Below are positions 45,754 through 57,200 of a DNA stretch of 64,000 bases, in pieces. Within the stretch, counting starts at the first letter, position 1; each line of letters begins with the position of its first letter. The position numbers and the translations under genes were made by a program. This DNA is from Cymodocea nodosa (lineage: Eukaryota; Streptophyta; Magnoliopsida; Alismatales; Cymodoceaceae), in contig JAZBRI010000003.1 of the NCBI GenBank assembly GCA_036874045.1, positions 3,422,501 through 3,486,500 of the forward strand. The letters run 5' to 3'. Under the pieces are notes generated by a model. That model saw nothing but the letters and a program-made list of their open reading frames with translations, made no database searches and was not told the DNA's origin.

Positions 45754-47812
45754 CTTCCCCCCAATGTTTACGTCCGGACGAACGAATCGGATCAGAAACC
45801 CTTCCCTCCTTTTCCTTTTTCTAGAAGGTTTTAGAGTTTAGAATTCTTTTTCTTTTTTAAAAATTTTCGTTTTTCTGGAAGCTTCTTTTATTTTCAAAAT
45901 TATTTTCCTTTCTTTTTAATTTTTTCTGATGGGAGTTAGTAAGTGCATTTGATTTCATCAAATATTAGTTTTTTTTGACAGAAGAGTTGAGAGAAACTAT
46001 TAAATGCATGAAAATAATAATAATAATACATTGTCTGTTTTTTTTACTATAGCTTACCGTTCGTTTTAGAGAACTAAAAAAAAAACAGCTCTCTTGATTC
46101 TTTTCTAACTCTTCTATGTGATTTTACCTAGATATTCTTAAGGAAAAAAATAAAATGACATGTTTGTACGTTAATAATCATACGTTATTATTTAATGATT
46201 ATTTATCTTAATCTATTATAATTATAATATGTTATTATTATTATATTTACATTTATTATAATTATGTTGATAATTATATGTGGATAATCATTTATTCCTA
46301 TTATAATCATTTAATCATATTAGAATTATTTATACTTATTATTGCCATTATTTTATATTTAAAAATAAATAAATCAAATAAATTTACTTAAATATGTATT
46401 TTTCCCAATTTACTTACATATTTTTTCACAAGTTAAACACATCAAATATAATTTTCAATTCTCTTCAAGGTTCGCATTCAACTCTCAACTCTTAAATTCT
46501 AACTTTCAAAATGTTAAAAGTTGAAACTTAAAGTGAATATGAAATTTTCATCCTCTTACCTTTTTGAAGGCAAAAAAAAAAAAAAAACTTGAGCACTTCA
46601 CAATGAGCTTGAGCAGTAGCACCTCTCCAAATGTCAAATCTCATTTAAAAAACTCGATCACCAATACGAGCTCCTCCTCCTCCTCTCTCAACTTTATCGA
46701 TCTCCTTCGCAAAACCCAAGCATCAACACGAGTTTGTCTTTCCCTCGACTTTTTTGAAAATCCTCCTTGTCGGTCCTGAGATCTACTTCAAAAAACCATT
46801 TATTTCAGTCTACTAATGAAAAGCCATCCTCAATCGTCAACTTGCATCTATTTTGATCTACTCTAAAAAAATCCTCATCAATTGTTTGTTTACCTGTGTT
46901 TCGATCTCCTATGAAGGTAAGTTCATTTTTCTGATTTCTTGAGATTTAAATTCTTTATTTGTATTATGTGGAAATGTTTCATTAAAGTAGAATAAGAAAT
47001 TGAAAATCATATTTGGATTATATAAAGTAGAATAAGAAATGTTGTGTATACAACATATATCATCAAGAAAAATATATTATTCTCATTATCTGAATTTACT
47101 AATAGTAGGCAATTCAAAACAATCAAGTTATTACAAAATACAAAAATACAGTTACAATTTTTGGTCATATTAGATGATAAGAAAATAGCATGGCTGATGT
47201 AAAAAATTTGTTAGTAGATTATGTTTAATTCAAAAAAAAAAAAAATCATTCTTTAAATTTCTACATGTACACACAACCTTAACATTTTTCTTACATTCCG
47301 TTACTACCATTTTCTAAGTTTCTGCTGGATAGAAATATTGAAAGAAGAGAGAAATAACTTTTCTTCTCCTTATATTTTTTATCTCATCGATCATTTATTA
47401 TTCTACCATCTGAACTTTTAATTTTGACAAGTTAAACCTATTTTTGTCCTGATCATGATTTTATAGAGTTTTATCAATTTACTTATCATTGCCTTAACAA
47501 AAGAAAAAAGAAAAAAGAAAAAACTCTTGTGTAGGTCGGCAAAGGGTCGTCCCGCATGCCTAAGTCCCGTGGAACGTGTCTGTGCGTGATCGGTCGTTCC
47601 CGTAGGGCGAGATCGTGACATCTACGAAGTTTTCCGCATGGCCGTAAAATTCCATTGGAGCGATTGAAAGAATTAGAAAACAATAACCAAATAAAAAAGC
47701 TGGGTTTATTTCACAGGCTCGTCCTGCCCAATAATATCCTATCGTCTCTTTCCCTGCGTCGGTCTTCGCCCACCTCAATTCGTGGATCGCTGTTTCTTGC
47801 GCCGAAGCCGCC
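45754..47812. other. Intergenic, divergent promoters of acidic-protein gene and NDPK1
   Basis: 2.06 kb, very AT-rich in the middle. A Ser-rich 71-codon frame near 46564 begins at an A-rich tract and has no recognisable similarity, so it was not called. The last 250 bp become GC-richer and contain CCAATAATATCC near 47730, a possible CCAAT element for NDPK1. Confidence 0.55.
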
Positions 47813-49037
47813 ATGGAACAGAGCTTCATCATGATCAAGCCCGACGGCGTCCAACGCGGCCTTGTACGTGCACTCCGATCCACTTCTTCCCTTCTGCCTC
47901 TTTCTCTTCTGTTATCCCCTTTGTTCACCACCGAAATGTTGATCTGATCGTGTGCTCGTCGAAATCTTCATCCCGTTTTGTTTTTGTCTTTGTTTGCCGA
48001 TAAAAATGAAAATATCGTTGATTATACCTGTTTTCGTTTCCCCCAGGTCGGAGAGGTCATCGGCCGATTTGAGAAGAAGGGTTTCCTACTGAAAGGTAAT
48101 AGCGATGGAAACAGTACTTATTTGCAGATCGATCCTTTCTTCCTCTCTTTTTCGTTCTTCCATTTGAAACGGATTACTACTTGTTTGGTTGTAGGATTGA
48201 AGCTCCTGTCCGTGGAAAGGCCATTGGCCGAGAAGCACTACGAGGAACACTTGGGCAAGCCCTTCTTCAACAAGCTGGTCGAGTACATCATATCCGGCCC
48301 TGTGGTCGCCATGGTGTGGGAGGGAAAGAACGTCATCCCCACCGCCCGCAAGATGATTGGAGCCACAAACCCATCCAACTCTGAACCTGGAACCATCCGT
48401 GGTGACCTTGCCATAGAGATGGGAAGGTACGCATATATGCCTTCGGTTTACCTTTGATCTAAAAATGCCTGATTTATTTGGTTGACAAGGAAATTTCACC
48501 GTCATTTTCCATTAGTTATCTGTTAGCCGTAATAATTAATAGTAAGTCTATCTTTCTTGATTGTTACGAAAATTAATTTGCCATTTTCACTTTGGTAATC
48601 CATTCTCTGTCCCGTGTTACTAATCCACGATCCAATTGGATGATTGATTGTACTTCCTGTCATTCAATTTACCTGAAATTATTCTCTGATGCACCGATTC
48701 AATGTTAAAACAATTGCAATCCATAGAAAGGATAGTGCAATCGGTTCAATCAACTAATATTTCAAATCAAGGACACATCAGCGGTCTATCTACTTATTTC
48801 ACTAATTTCAGTGAGGCATTATTGACTACCGTGCAACTCTGTTCCGCTCTCGCGCTCTCAGTTTCAGTTTATTTGCGATTTGTCGTGCCCATATGTTACT
48901 AATTTGATTTTGCTATCGACAGGAACATCATCCATGGCAGTGACTCAGTTGAAAGTGCTACGAAGGAGATTGCCCTTTGGTTCCCAGATGGCCCGGTAAA
49001 CTGGCAGAGCAACATGCACCCCTGGGTATATGAGTGA
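47813..49037 (+). CDS. NDPK1: Nucleoside diphosphate kinase 1 (cytosolic)
   Basis: Four exons, 47813-47863, 48047-48095, 48195-48426 and 48923-49037 (TGA), give 148 residues, the standard length of plant NDPK1. The enzyme moves the gamma-phosphate from ATP to other nucleoside diphosphates through a phospho-histidine and keeps NTP pools balanced. [20 protein letters not shown] is the usual start, with no transit peptide, which fits a cytosolic form rather than plastid or mitochondrial NDPK2-4. The active-site motif [12 protein letters not shown] has the catalytic His at residue 115. [20 protein letters not shown] and the end NMHPWVYE are also typical. Every junction keeps phase with GT-AG sites. 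Nothing odd is seen. Confidence 0.98.
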
Positions 49038-50453
49038 TGCTTGTTTGGGTGAATGGATGGTATCAAGTTTCTGTTTGCAATCTGCATGACGCGTATTTTC
49101 ATTTCTCGTTTGCCAAGGCAGTCGCATGCCTGCTCCTCAGGTAATTTCGCTTCTTCTCCCCTTTTTTCCCTAGAGAACAATAATTGTCTCAACTTGGTTC
49201 GTACATTTTAATTTTGTTGCTGTTGAGACGATGGTACCTCGAGTGAAAATAAAAAAGAAACCAAACATGTTGTTGCTATTTGGTTCCATGATGTTTTCAA
49301 ATCTTCATGTCTTATTATGAAAAATCATACAAGTCTTAATCACGACTTCAGTCGTCCAGCAACGTTATCATTGAACGTCGTCATTTTCATGTATCATCTT
49401 TATCGAAAGTGCGTGTGGCCAGGTGTTAACACTCGTTCTCCCCATTCATAGATGCTCGTTATGAAATATTTTCCACGGTATATACGTGGGTGGGAATTAT
49501 ATGTGATCTTACGTTTTTGAGGTTACGGAATTTCCGACTTTTCATTGTATTGACATGAACTTATATAGAGTCCTGATCCGTTATTATGGTTGGCGGCTAT
49601 GGGTAGCTTCCAATCGCCTCAGTCGTTTACCTGGAAATATGTCGTATGGATTTAATTCAGCTAAAAAAAAAAAAAAACAGTTTTTAACCGAAAGTTGTGG
49701 AAAATTTTTAAAAAATATTGTTACAACCGAAAATTTTTAATTTTTTAACTGTAAGTTATCAAGCACGCATGCTCTCATTAAAAAAAGCCACAACCAAAGG
49801 CGTTAACACTCAGAAAAGGTCCGGAATGAATGTCAGTATATCCATTCCACTGTGGCTAACTGGGACGTAGATTGATTCGTTCCCTCGTCTTGTTGGATGG
49901 ATCAAATGTTGTTTTCCAGTTAGATAAGAAGAAGGACTGAAGATTCCATCCTCAAATTCGTCAATTGCTGTTAAGAGGCCGGATTGGCTTCTTGAAATTC
50001 TCTTCTACTTCCCTGTGATAAAATTGTCGGTTTTGCTGACATCTTTGCAGTTATGACATTTGTAATTTGGTGTTAGTTACTAGCAGGTAATATTGTTTTG
50101 GGTTCTGTTGTAAGAGTCTGTGATTATGCATTTGTGTGTACTGCGTGCTTTTGAGATTGATGAAATACAATCCATTTTTCTCCCATCGCACTTCCAACAT
50201 TATCACCGTGCTGACGGGAAGATGGGGTCGAGGTCAACCTGAGTTTCTCCCTTCTGGTATTGACAGACAGAAGATAGGTAGTGTACAAATGAATCATCAG
50301 ACCAACGACTTAAAATCCCGAATAAGATGAGAAAAAGGAAGAAAGCTTGTCGTAAGAATTTCTGTGGCTACGATATCCTTATGGTACATGCAAGCATATG
50401 CTTGAAGTCATTGCGCTGCTAAAAAACAAGGTTAATTCTTTCTGCTGCTGCTT

Positions 50454-50493
<40 letters not shown>

Positions 50494-50902
50494 GTCATAA
50501 CAGAATCTAATCCATTATAATAGTTCAACTGATTAAAAATGATGCTGGTATTAAAAATTAGAATATTTGCAAACGCAAAAACTAGATACTAATATAATTA
50601 CCGAGAATATCTATATCTATATCCGTATATGTTCGCGTCTTCGATCTGCCACGCGTCAACCAACTGTTGGCCACGAAAGATGGATAATAGATCCACGTAA
50701 CAGAACGATATTTGCATGAAGCCCGTAAATCTCACTACAAAAGGAGCTCGCCGTCAGGCCGGATCCGCCCGCCCTTCGTTCACGTGTCTGAGGTCGCGTC
50801 GTCTCGTCGACGTTCATTTTATTTCTCCTCCTCGGCATCGGCCTCCGCCCGCCGCCGTCGGAAGGAAAAGGGGAAGAAATATTCAAGAAGCAAGGGTTTC
50901 AC
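49038..50902. other. Intergenic, NDPK1 to BI-1
   Basis: 1.9 kb with the NDPK1 3' UTR, a (TA)n microsatellite at 50457-50491 and the BI-1 promoter region. No gene seen. Possible stress motifs near the right end are listed separately. Confidence 0.6.
50651..50786. promoter_or_regulatory. Putative bZIP sites upstream of BI-1 (ACGCGTCA and CACGTG)
   Basis: ACGCGTCA at 50651-50658 shares eight bases with the plant XBP1-like/UPR element whose inverse is GTACGCGTCATC. A perfect G-box CACGTG is at 50781-50786. They lie about 245 and 117 bp before the BI-1 start codon. BI-1 genes are known to respond to ER stress, so the sites make sense, but short motifs occur by chance. Confidence 0.4.
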
Positions 50903-53111
50903 ATGGATCCGTTGTTCCGATCGAAGCCTCTGGGTGGGTGGAGCCATGAGTCCCTCAAGAACTTCCGCCACATCACCCCCAACGTCCAGCAGCATCTCAA
51001 GCTGGTACTCTGCTCTCTTCTTCCCGTTTAGGGCTCTGTTGACATCGACTGGTTTCTACTGTTCCTCACTGCTGATAGATAGACTTGGGATAGCGAGCTA
51101 ACATGTGGACTCTACGTTCAATTTTTGCGTCGCAGTTGTATCTGACGCTGTGCTCTTCTCTCTTGTTCAATTCTTTCGGTGCTTATCTGCACGGCCGGTG
51201 GAACATCGGTGGTGCCGTTACCTTCCTTGGCTTCTTCTGTAGCCTCGTGTGGTTGTTAGACATTCCTACCTGTCGGAAGGTGCGATTTCTGTTCTGTTCT
51301 GTTCGTTTTGCTTCTTTGTTTTTCCGAACGAGGATTTCTTACAATGCTTCTTGATTCTTGTTTCCTTGTAGAGGATGCGCTTGGGGATTCTCATGTCTGC
51401 TTCTGTTCTTGAAGGAGCCACCGTCTGTCCGCTGTTGAAGTTTGCATTTAAGATTGATCTCAGGTAATCAATTACCATACCCTTTCATATTGCTGCTTCT
51501 GCTTTAAACAAATAGTGTTGGTGCCCGTCCTTCCTGCTTGGTAATCCTCTCTCTTTTTATTTATTGTATAAGATAGGTTCGTCTATTTAATGCATACAAA
51601 ATTATTTGGTTTCTTCTGACTTCAGCTTCATCGTAGTACTGATTTATGGTATATTATTGGCACGGCAATCTCTTTCATAAATGTTAATGCATCATCTATA
51701 TATGTAGCAACATAATCTTGGCGTCAAATATCTGCATAGCACTTGTGACGCTGTTCTTCATTGGATGCTTTAATGTATATCTTTATTCAAAGAAAACCTC
51801 ACTTTAGACTAATAGGGACATTAGAGTTGAATTCAGTACATTTGACAAATATTTTATTTTGTGCTTCAATAATTATGATTACAATATCTCCTCATTATTA
51901 ACATTAGACTTAAGGACCATATTCTTTTCATGTTTATAACAGTGTGATCGTCGTTACTTTCATTTGATGTATATATGGATATTATTTTTATCTTTGTTAC
52001 CTTTTTTGCATGAATAATTATTTTTATATTAAATTGGACATCATAGACATCATTTATGTTTTTATAATTTTTTAAAAAGCTACATTAATTACTATTTCCA
52101 ATAAATTAGGTGTTTCAATAAGCTTAACTGAGCTACATAAGTACTTACAAACACTACCTTAGCTAGAGTGATTCAAATCCCATGCAAAGCATTAGATTGC
52201 ATGCAAGGATCCAACATAGCCAGAGGGTTAATCCCCAATTAATCCTTATGTCGCGGATTTGATTCTCCGATCACCTGATCATTTATAAAGGAAAAAAAAA
52301 ATCTCCTATCTTATGTTTGGTGTGGGGCAAGATCTCCTAGTGCCGCAGCCATTGAACAACAGCCACTAAATAGAAAAGGAGGGCTTAATTTACTCTACCT
52401 CCTTACGTGGAAATTATCTGTTGATATGCAAGTACCTTTAAACAGCATATGTGATCGTTTACAATGGTTTGGTGGCATATGATTTGATTGATTATTTCGT
52501 GGTTTACCATTGCAGTATAGTTTTAACTTCCCTAATTGGGACTGCCTTGGCATTTGGATGTTTCTCTGCGGTTGCAATCATGACTACGCGACGTAAATAC
52601 CTATATCTGGGGGGTTATCTGAGCTCCGGTCTTTCAATCCTTCTCTGGCTGAGATATGCAAATTCTCTGTTTGGTGGTTCAGTCACCATGTTCAATGCTG
52701 AGGTGATGCGATTGGTTTGGGCTATATGAATTATGACATAACTTCAGTCTTTTTCCACCTGTAATCATTGTATTCAATGTGAGGTTTTTTTATTTATTAC
52801 AGATTTGCTTTGGTCTGCTGGTGGTCTCGTGTTATATTGTGCTCGACACACAATTGATGATTGAAAGGGCATTTGCTGGTGATGTTGACTACGTGAGGCA
52901 TTCGATGGAACTATTCACGGACTACACTATAATTGTACGCATGCTTATCGCCTTGGTGAGTGGAAAGCTTACTTTACATGTTCGTACTTTGACCTGCATT
53001 TTGTTTATCAGTAATACACCACATTTGATAATTTTCTCGATATGTCTGTGGTTACAGTTGAAGAACGAATCTGCCAAATCTGAGAGGAACAGAAAGAAAA
53101 AGTCAAGCTGA
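50903..53111 (+). CDS. BI-1: Bax inhibitor-1 (BI-1, TMBIM family)
   Basis: Six exons, 50903-51004, 51136-51279, 51372-51463, 52516-52702, 52803-52955 and 53058-53111 (TGA), give 243 residues, near the about 247 of plant BI-1. BI-1 is an ER membrane protein that restrains cell death and affects ER calcium and stress signalling. Recognisable parts are WSHESLKNFRHITPNVQQHL at the N-terminus, SFGAYLHGRWNIGG, GATVCPLLKFAFKID, LIGTALAFGCFSAVAIMTTR, YLYLGGYLSSGLSILLWLRY, VVSCYIVLDTQLMIERAFAG and VDYVRHSMELFTDYTIIVRM. Six to seven hydrophobic segments alternate with short loops. The basic tail KNESAKSERNRKKKSS fits the cytosolic calmodulin-binding C-terminus of plant BI-1. All splice sites are GT-AG and in phase; intron 3 is about 1 kb. 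Confidence 0.97.
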
Positions 53112-54226
53112 ATGCCTAGCAATGGTGTCGTCATGTCGATGTTGAACGTTGAAGTGTAACTGGCCGGCTAACTCCAAATAGATCTTCCTTCCTTCCACCA
53201 TAGATTCGTCTTGATGTAGCCAACTCCACCCAGTGATATTTCAGTATATGATTCTTTGACCATTCCAGTTGTCATGATATTTTCCCTCCTCAAATTAACG
53301 TACGTCGGTTGCGTAACTTTCCTTGGAAGACATGCTAATAATTCACAATCGAATTAAATCTTACTGCATGCATTGTGCAGATACCAATTAACCTCTGTAA
53401 GTATCATGAATCTATATTTTGAAGTGATAACAAACCATAAATATATATATCCATGTTGGTAAATCCTATGGCAGACTTTACTTCGCGGCCGTGACTCGAT
53501 GTATACGTGCGAACCCGTAAGTGGGGAAAAATGGAAATGACACGGTGGGTACGCATTCATCTAGAAACATTACATCAGAGCAGCGTACGCCATCGCTTTC
53601 CATCTGCATTCCATTCTCCAATAAACGAGTTAAATTACTATGAATGTTAATTTAGTAAATATAGTTTAGAGCACATCCCAACTTATCCATTGCTGGGTAA
53701 AGAAATAAGTCGTGAATTAAATAAAGAAGTCAAGTGGAAGAATGAAAGGAAAATATAAGAGAAAAGAAGCGGTTGCAATATATATATATGTAGTTAATTC
53801 GGATCAGAGTTTAAATTCTAATAAATGCGAAAATTACTATTATAAAAAACATTGGAGAAATGTAGAGGGATTAAGATAGAAAAAGGTGAGAAAGAAGAAT
53901 AGTAAAATATTATGTAAAAATTTATTTTCTATATAAATATCCTATGTACATAATAATATTATTATTTTTTCAAGTCGGAAGCCGAGAAGAAACGCCGACG
54001 AATCCATTTGATTTTATTTGATTTCGTTCCCGCCAGAACGAGAGGCGGGCGGGAAAATAGCACGTGTCAGCAGCGAAACTGGCACGTACCGATTTGCCGT
54101 TCTTCTCTTCCCCGGTTCCCCCTCCCCCCCCCCCCCATTCTACTCCCACTTCCCTTCGAAAACCCTACTCCAGTCGACGATACTCCGTCCTCGGATGCAA
54201 CAGTAATCCCCTCGTCTTCTTCTCCA
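53112..54226. other. Intergenic and CDC7 promoter / 5' UTR
   Basis: 1.1 kb. The left part holds the BI-1 3' UTR and AT-rich spacer. From about 54000 the sequence becomes GC-rich, with E2F-like sites and a G-box, then a C run (about 54125-54136) likely inside the 5' UTR. An in-frame ATG at 54008 would add 73 low-complexity residues and is not favoured. Confidence 0.6.
54027..54066. promoter_or_regulatory. E2F-type sites and G-box upstream of CDC7
   Basis: GGCGGGAAA at 54048-54056 is, on the minus strand, TTTCCCGCC, a full match to the plant E2F consensus TTTSSCGC. A near match GTTCCCGCC ends at 54034 in the opposite orientation. CACGTG is at 54061-54066. They lie 160-200 bp before the start codon. 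E2F control would fit a kinase needed for S-phase entry. Confidence 0.65.
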
Positions 54227-57200
54227 ATGGCAATGGTGTCGGCGATGGATCTCCCGGACCCCATGGACAAGGCCTGGTATCTCCTCACGGTTATTCTCCG
54301 CCTCGGCCATCCAGTCCCCGCTGCAGACCTCGCTATTGGATGCACCTCCGACTTCGTGGAGTTCATCTGCCGGATTCCTTGTTCCCCTCTGCTGCTCACC
54401 CATGATCGCCAAGTCTTGCCGTCATCGTCTGCCTTCCTGGCTTTCCTTCGTCTCGTCTCGCAGAGCCCGCTCGTAGCAGATCTTAATGGATCGCGGAAAT
54501 ATTGGGAGGGGAGAGCCTTCTGGTGTAGGAAGAGGAAGCAAACTGAACTACTTGCGCCGAACGTGAAGAGGAGGAGATCGCTTCTGCTTCGAAACTATGG
54601 GAATGGTGCCTATTTTTTCCTCTTGCTCCTCTTCTAGAAGCGTTCTTTCTTTCAAAATTTTGTTGATGAATTTGTTTGTCTGCAGAGAGTTCAAAAGCTG
54701 ATGGTGATGATTCATCGGCCAACGGAATCCAGGCAAAACATGCTGCAGATGAGGTGTATATAATTTCATTTCTAGTAACAATAAATTCTCATTGAGGACC
54801 AAGTAATATACCAGTTTAGAATTATTGTCTCACGTAGAATTGCATCCGAGAGCTGTCGCGTATTCTATTCAACATTTGAAAACCTATGAGCTCCACTCAC
54901 AGTATCTGCATCTGCTCGTGAATATTAAGACTCCAAGTGTTTGTTACTCTTGCTAAGATTTCTCATGTGATATGGTGTCTTCATTTAGCTGGATCATAAA
55001 TTATCGGACTCAGTGGTATCTCACTGTTCGATTCTCGGCAAACTTAGTTTAAAGAGTCATATAAGTGCTCTATTAACTGACAAAAACTCCTACGCTAGTA
55101 TCGAGCATTTACCTTCAAACACAGAAGTCATTGCATCTTACTCTCTGCAGCCATACTATGTTCACAGTTAAAAGTCATCTCCTAACAAAATGCATTGCTT
55201 CTTCTGAATCAGATCACACAGTTCAATGCAAGCCACTCTGGTTTTTTCCCAATTGATGCATCCCTGCACCATGGCCTGATGATATCCAATCGGTGTGCAA
55301 CAATGAATTCCTTGCTTCTCAGTACTGAATTGCTGCGAAATGGCATTTGTAGTAATGTTAAGCATGGTGGAAGGGAGCATGATGTTGGAATAATATCTGA
55401 CAATGTGGGGTCTGTGGTAGCACACAGGCATTTGCTTTCTTTGTCCGAGTCAGAAAAAGAATATTCACTTGGAAGTGGGACCAAGAGTTCTGCATTGCTT
55501 CCAGAAGGAAAAGGTGCAGAAACTATTTTAGTGTCGAAGTCTGATATTGCTTCAGCATTTCCAGTGAGCACATCACACCCTCTTCTTCGAGATGAGTTTA
55601 GAGAAGCAACTTGCAGCGTGATATCAGGAAAGATAATGAATTTAAATGGTATAGTTCAAGAAGCTGACATACCAAACAATGATACAGAAACTATTTTAGT
55701 GTCGAAGTCTGATATTGCTTCAGCATTTCCAGTGAGCACATCACACCCTCTTCTTCGAGATGAGTTTAGAGAAGCAACTTGCAGCGTGATATCAGGAAAG
55801 ATGATGAATTTAAATGGTATAGTTCAAGAAGCTGACATACCAAACAATGATGCAGGATTAGCCATAGGCCATTGTCAAGATAGAATAAAAAAGGAAACAT
55901 TTGATGATGTTATGAATACTACACAGATTCATCGACCATACAAACAAGCTCCCTTTGAATCTGGGCCTACAGAAATACATCCAAAGTTTGTGTCAACTAT
56001 GCCTGGTATGGTCGTTTCTTTTATCACCTCTCTTCAACATAGAAAACAGTAATGGAACTGTGTGTTTTATGGGGTTTTTTTGAGTAATAATTTTGAAGTA
56101 TTTTGTAGAAATAGTCAAAAAAATTTAAATTACAGAATATACGAGTTTATCTCATCTGTTGTTGATGCTTTACTCAGAATATTTAAACAATGTTTCTCTA
56201 TTATACACTTGTTTATACCTACTTAATAAATTCGCCTATAATGTAAATGTTAATTGAAAAGAAATTGGGTCAAAGAAACATAAATAAATATAAGAAAAAA
56301 TGCACTTGAGTTCTAGCTTTTGCCTTTAGTGAAAGCATGATAAAACGAGAAACACACATTACTATTTCTAGCCTTTTCTGATTTTGTTTCCTTTTGCATA
56401 TAAAAATTTCCTTATGTTTTATTTAATTAACTATATATACACACCTATTACTATTTCTAGTATTATGTTGATTCTACAATTGATATATCCATCAATTGCA
56501 TATGTTTATATAATATATACTATGTATGGAAAGATTGTTAGTTTACTTAAGACAAATGCTGCCTGTGCAGTCGTCTTGATGGTCAGATACCACAGGTTTA
56601 TTGATAAATGCCGTGATGTTCTTTTAATTATACATGCAGTGCCTAGTTATTGGCTGAATAATCAATAATGATGAATTAGTTTATTCCATTATATATTTAG
56701 CTGACCAGTGAGAATCAGGTTAACATTCTAGTTTGTCTGATTTGTTGATTTGTTTGATTTAAGTTAGGGATTTTTGCTTGGATATTTCAAGAAAAGATGG
56801 AAATGGCTTGTTTACCTTTTGAATTATAGTATTATCTTGCATATCCTTGAAAACATAAAATAATGGTTTTAATACCCTTTTTTGTCATCTAAGAAGTGAC
56901 CATGGGAAGTGTTACAATTTACAGCTAAGCAAAGAAGGTTGATGAACCTTTTAATTCAAGCATTCATTTTCTTGACAAATAATTCTTGAATGTGAGAAAG
57001 CTAGTGACAGATAAAAAAACATGGAAATACGGGTGCATATAATAGAAAAAAGTGGGTAGATAGTGAAAGTTTTTGATGTGAATTGAAAAATCACTCTTAA
57101 ATATGTTATCATATTATTGAATATTATAATGGAAATTCTGCAGATCAACCAGCTAATGGAATTGAAGACACTATAGATCCATCACTTTTCAAACATTCAA

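Noticed and set aside
46564..46779. 71-codon Ser-rich frame on the + strand in the NDPK1 upstream spacer
   Set aside because: It begins in an A-rich tract, is low-complexity, has no recognised similarity and no supporting splice or promoter context.
54008..54226. Upstream in-frame start for CDC7 adding 73 residues
   Set aside because: The added part is Pro/Ser low-complexity, spans a C homopolymer and the E2F/G-box cluster, and is better read as promoter and 5' UTR. The ATG at 54227 leads directly into the recognisable N-terminal segment.
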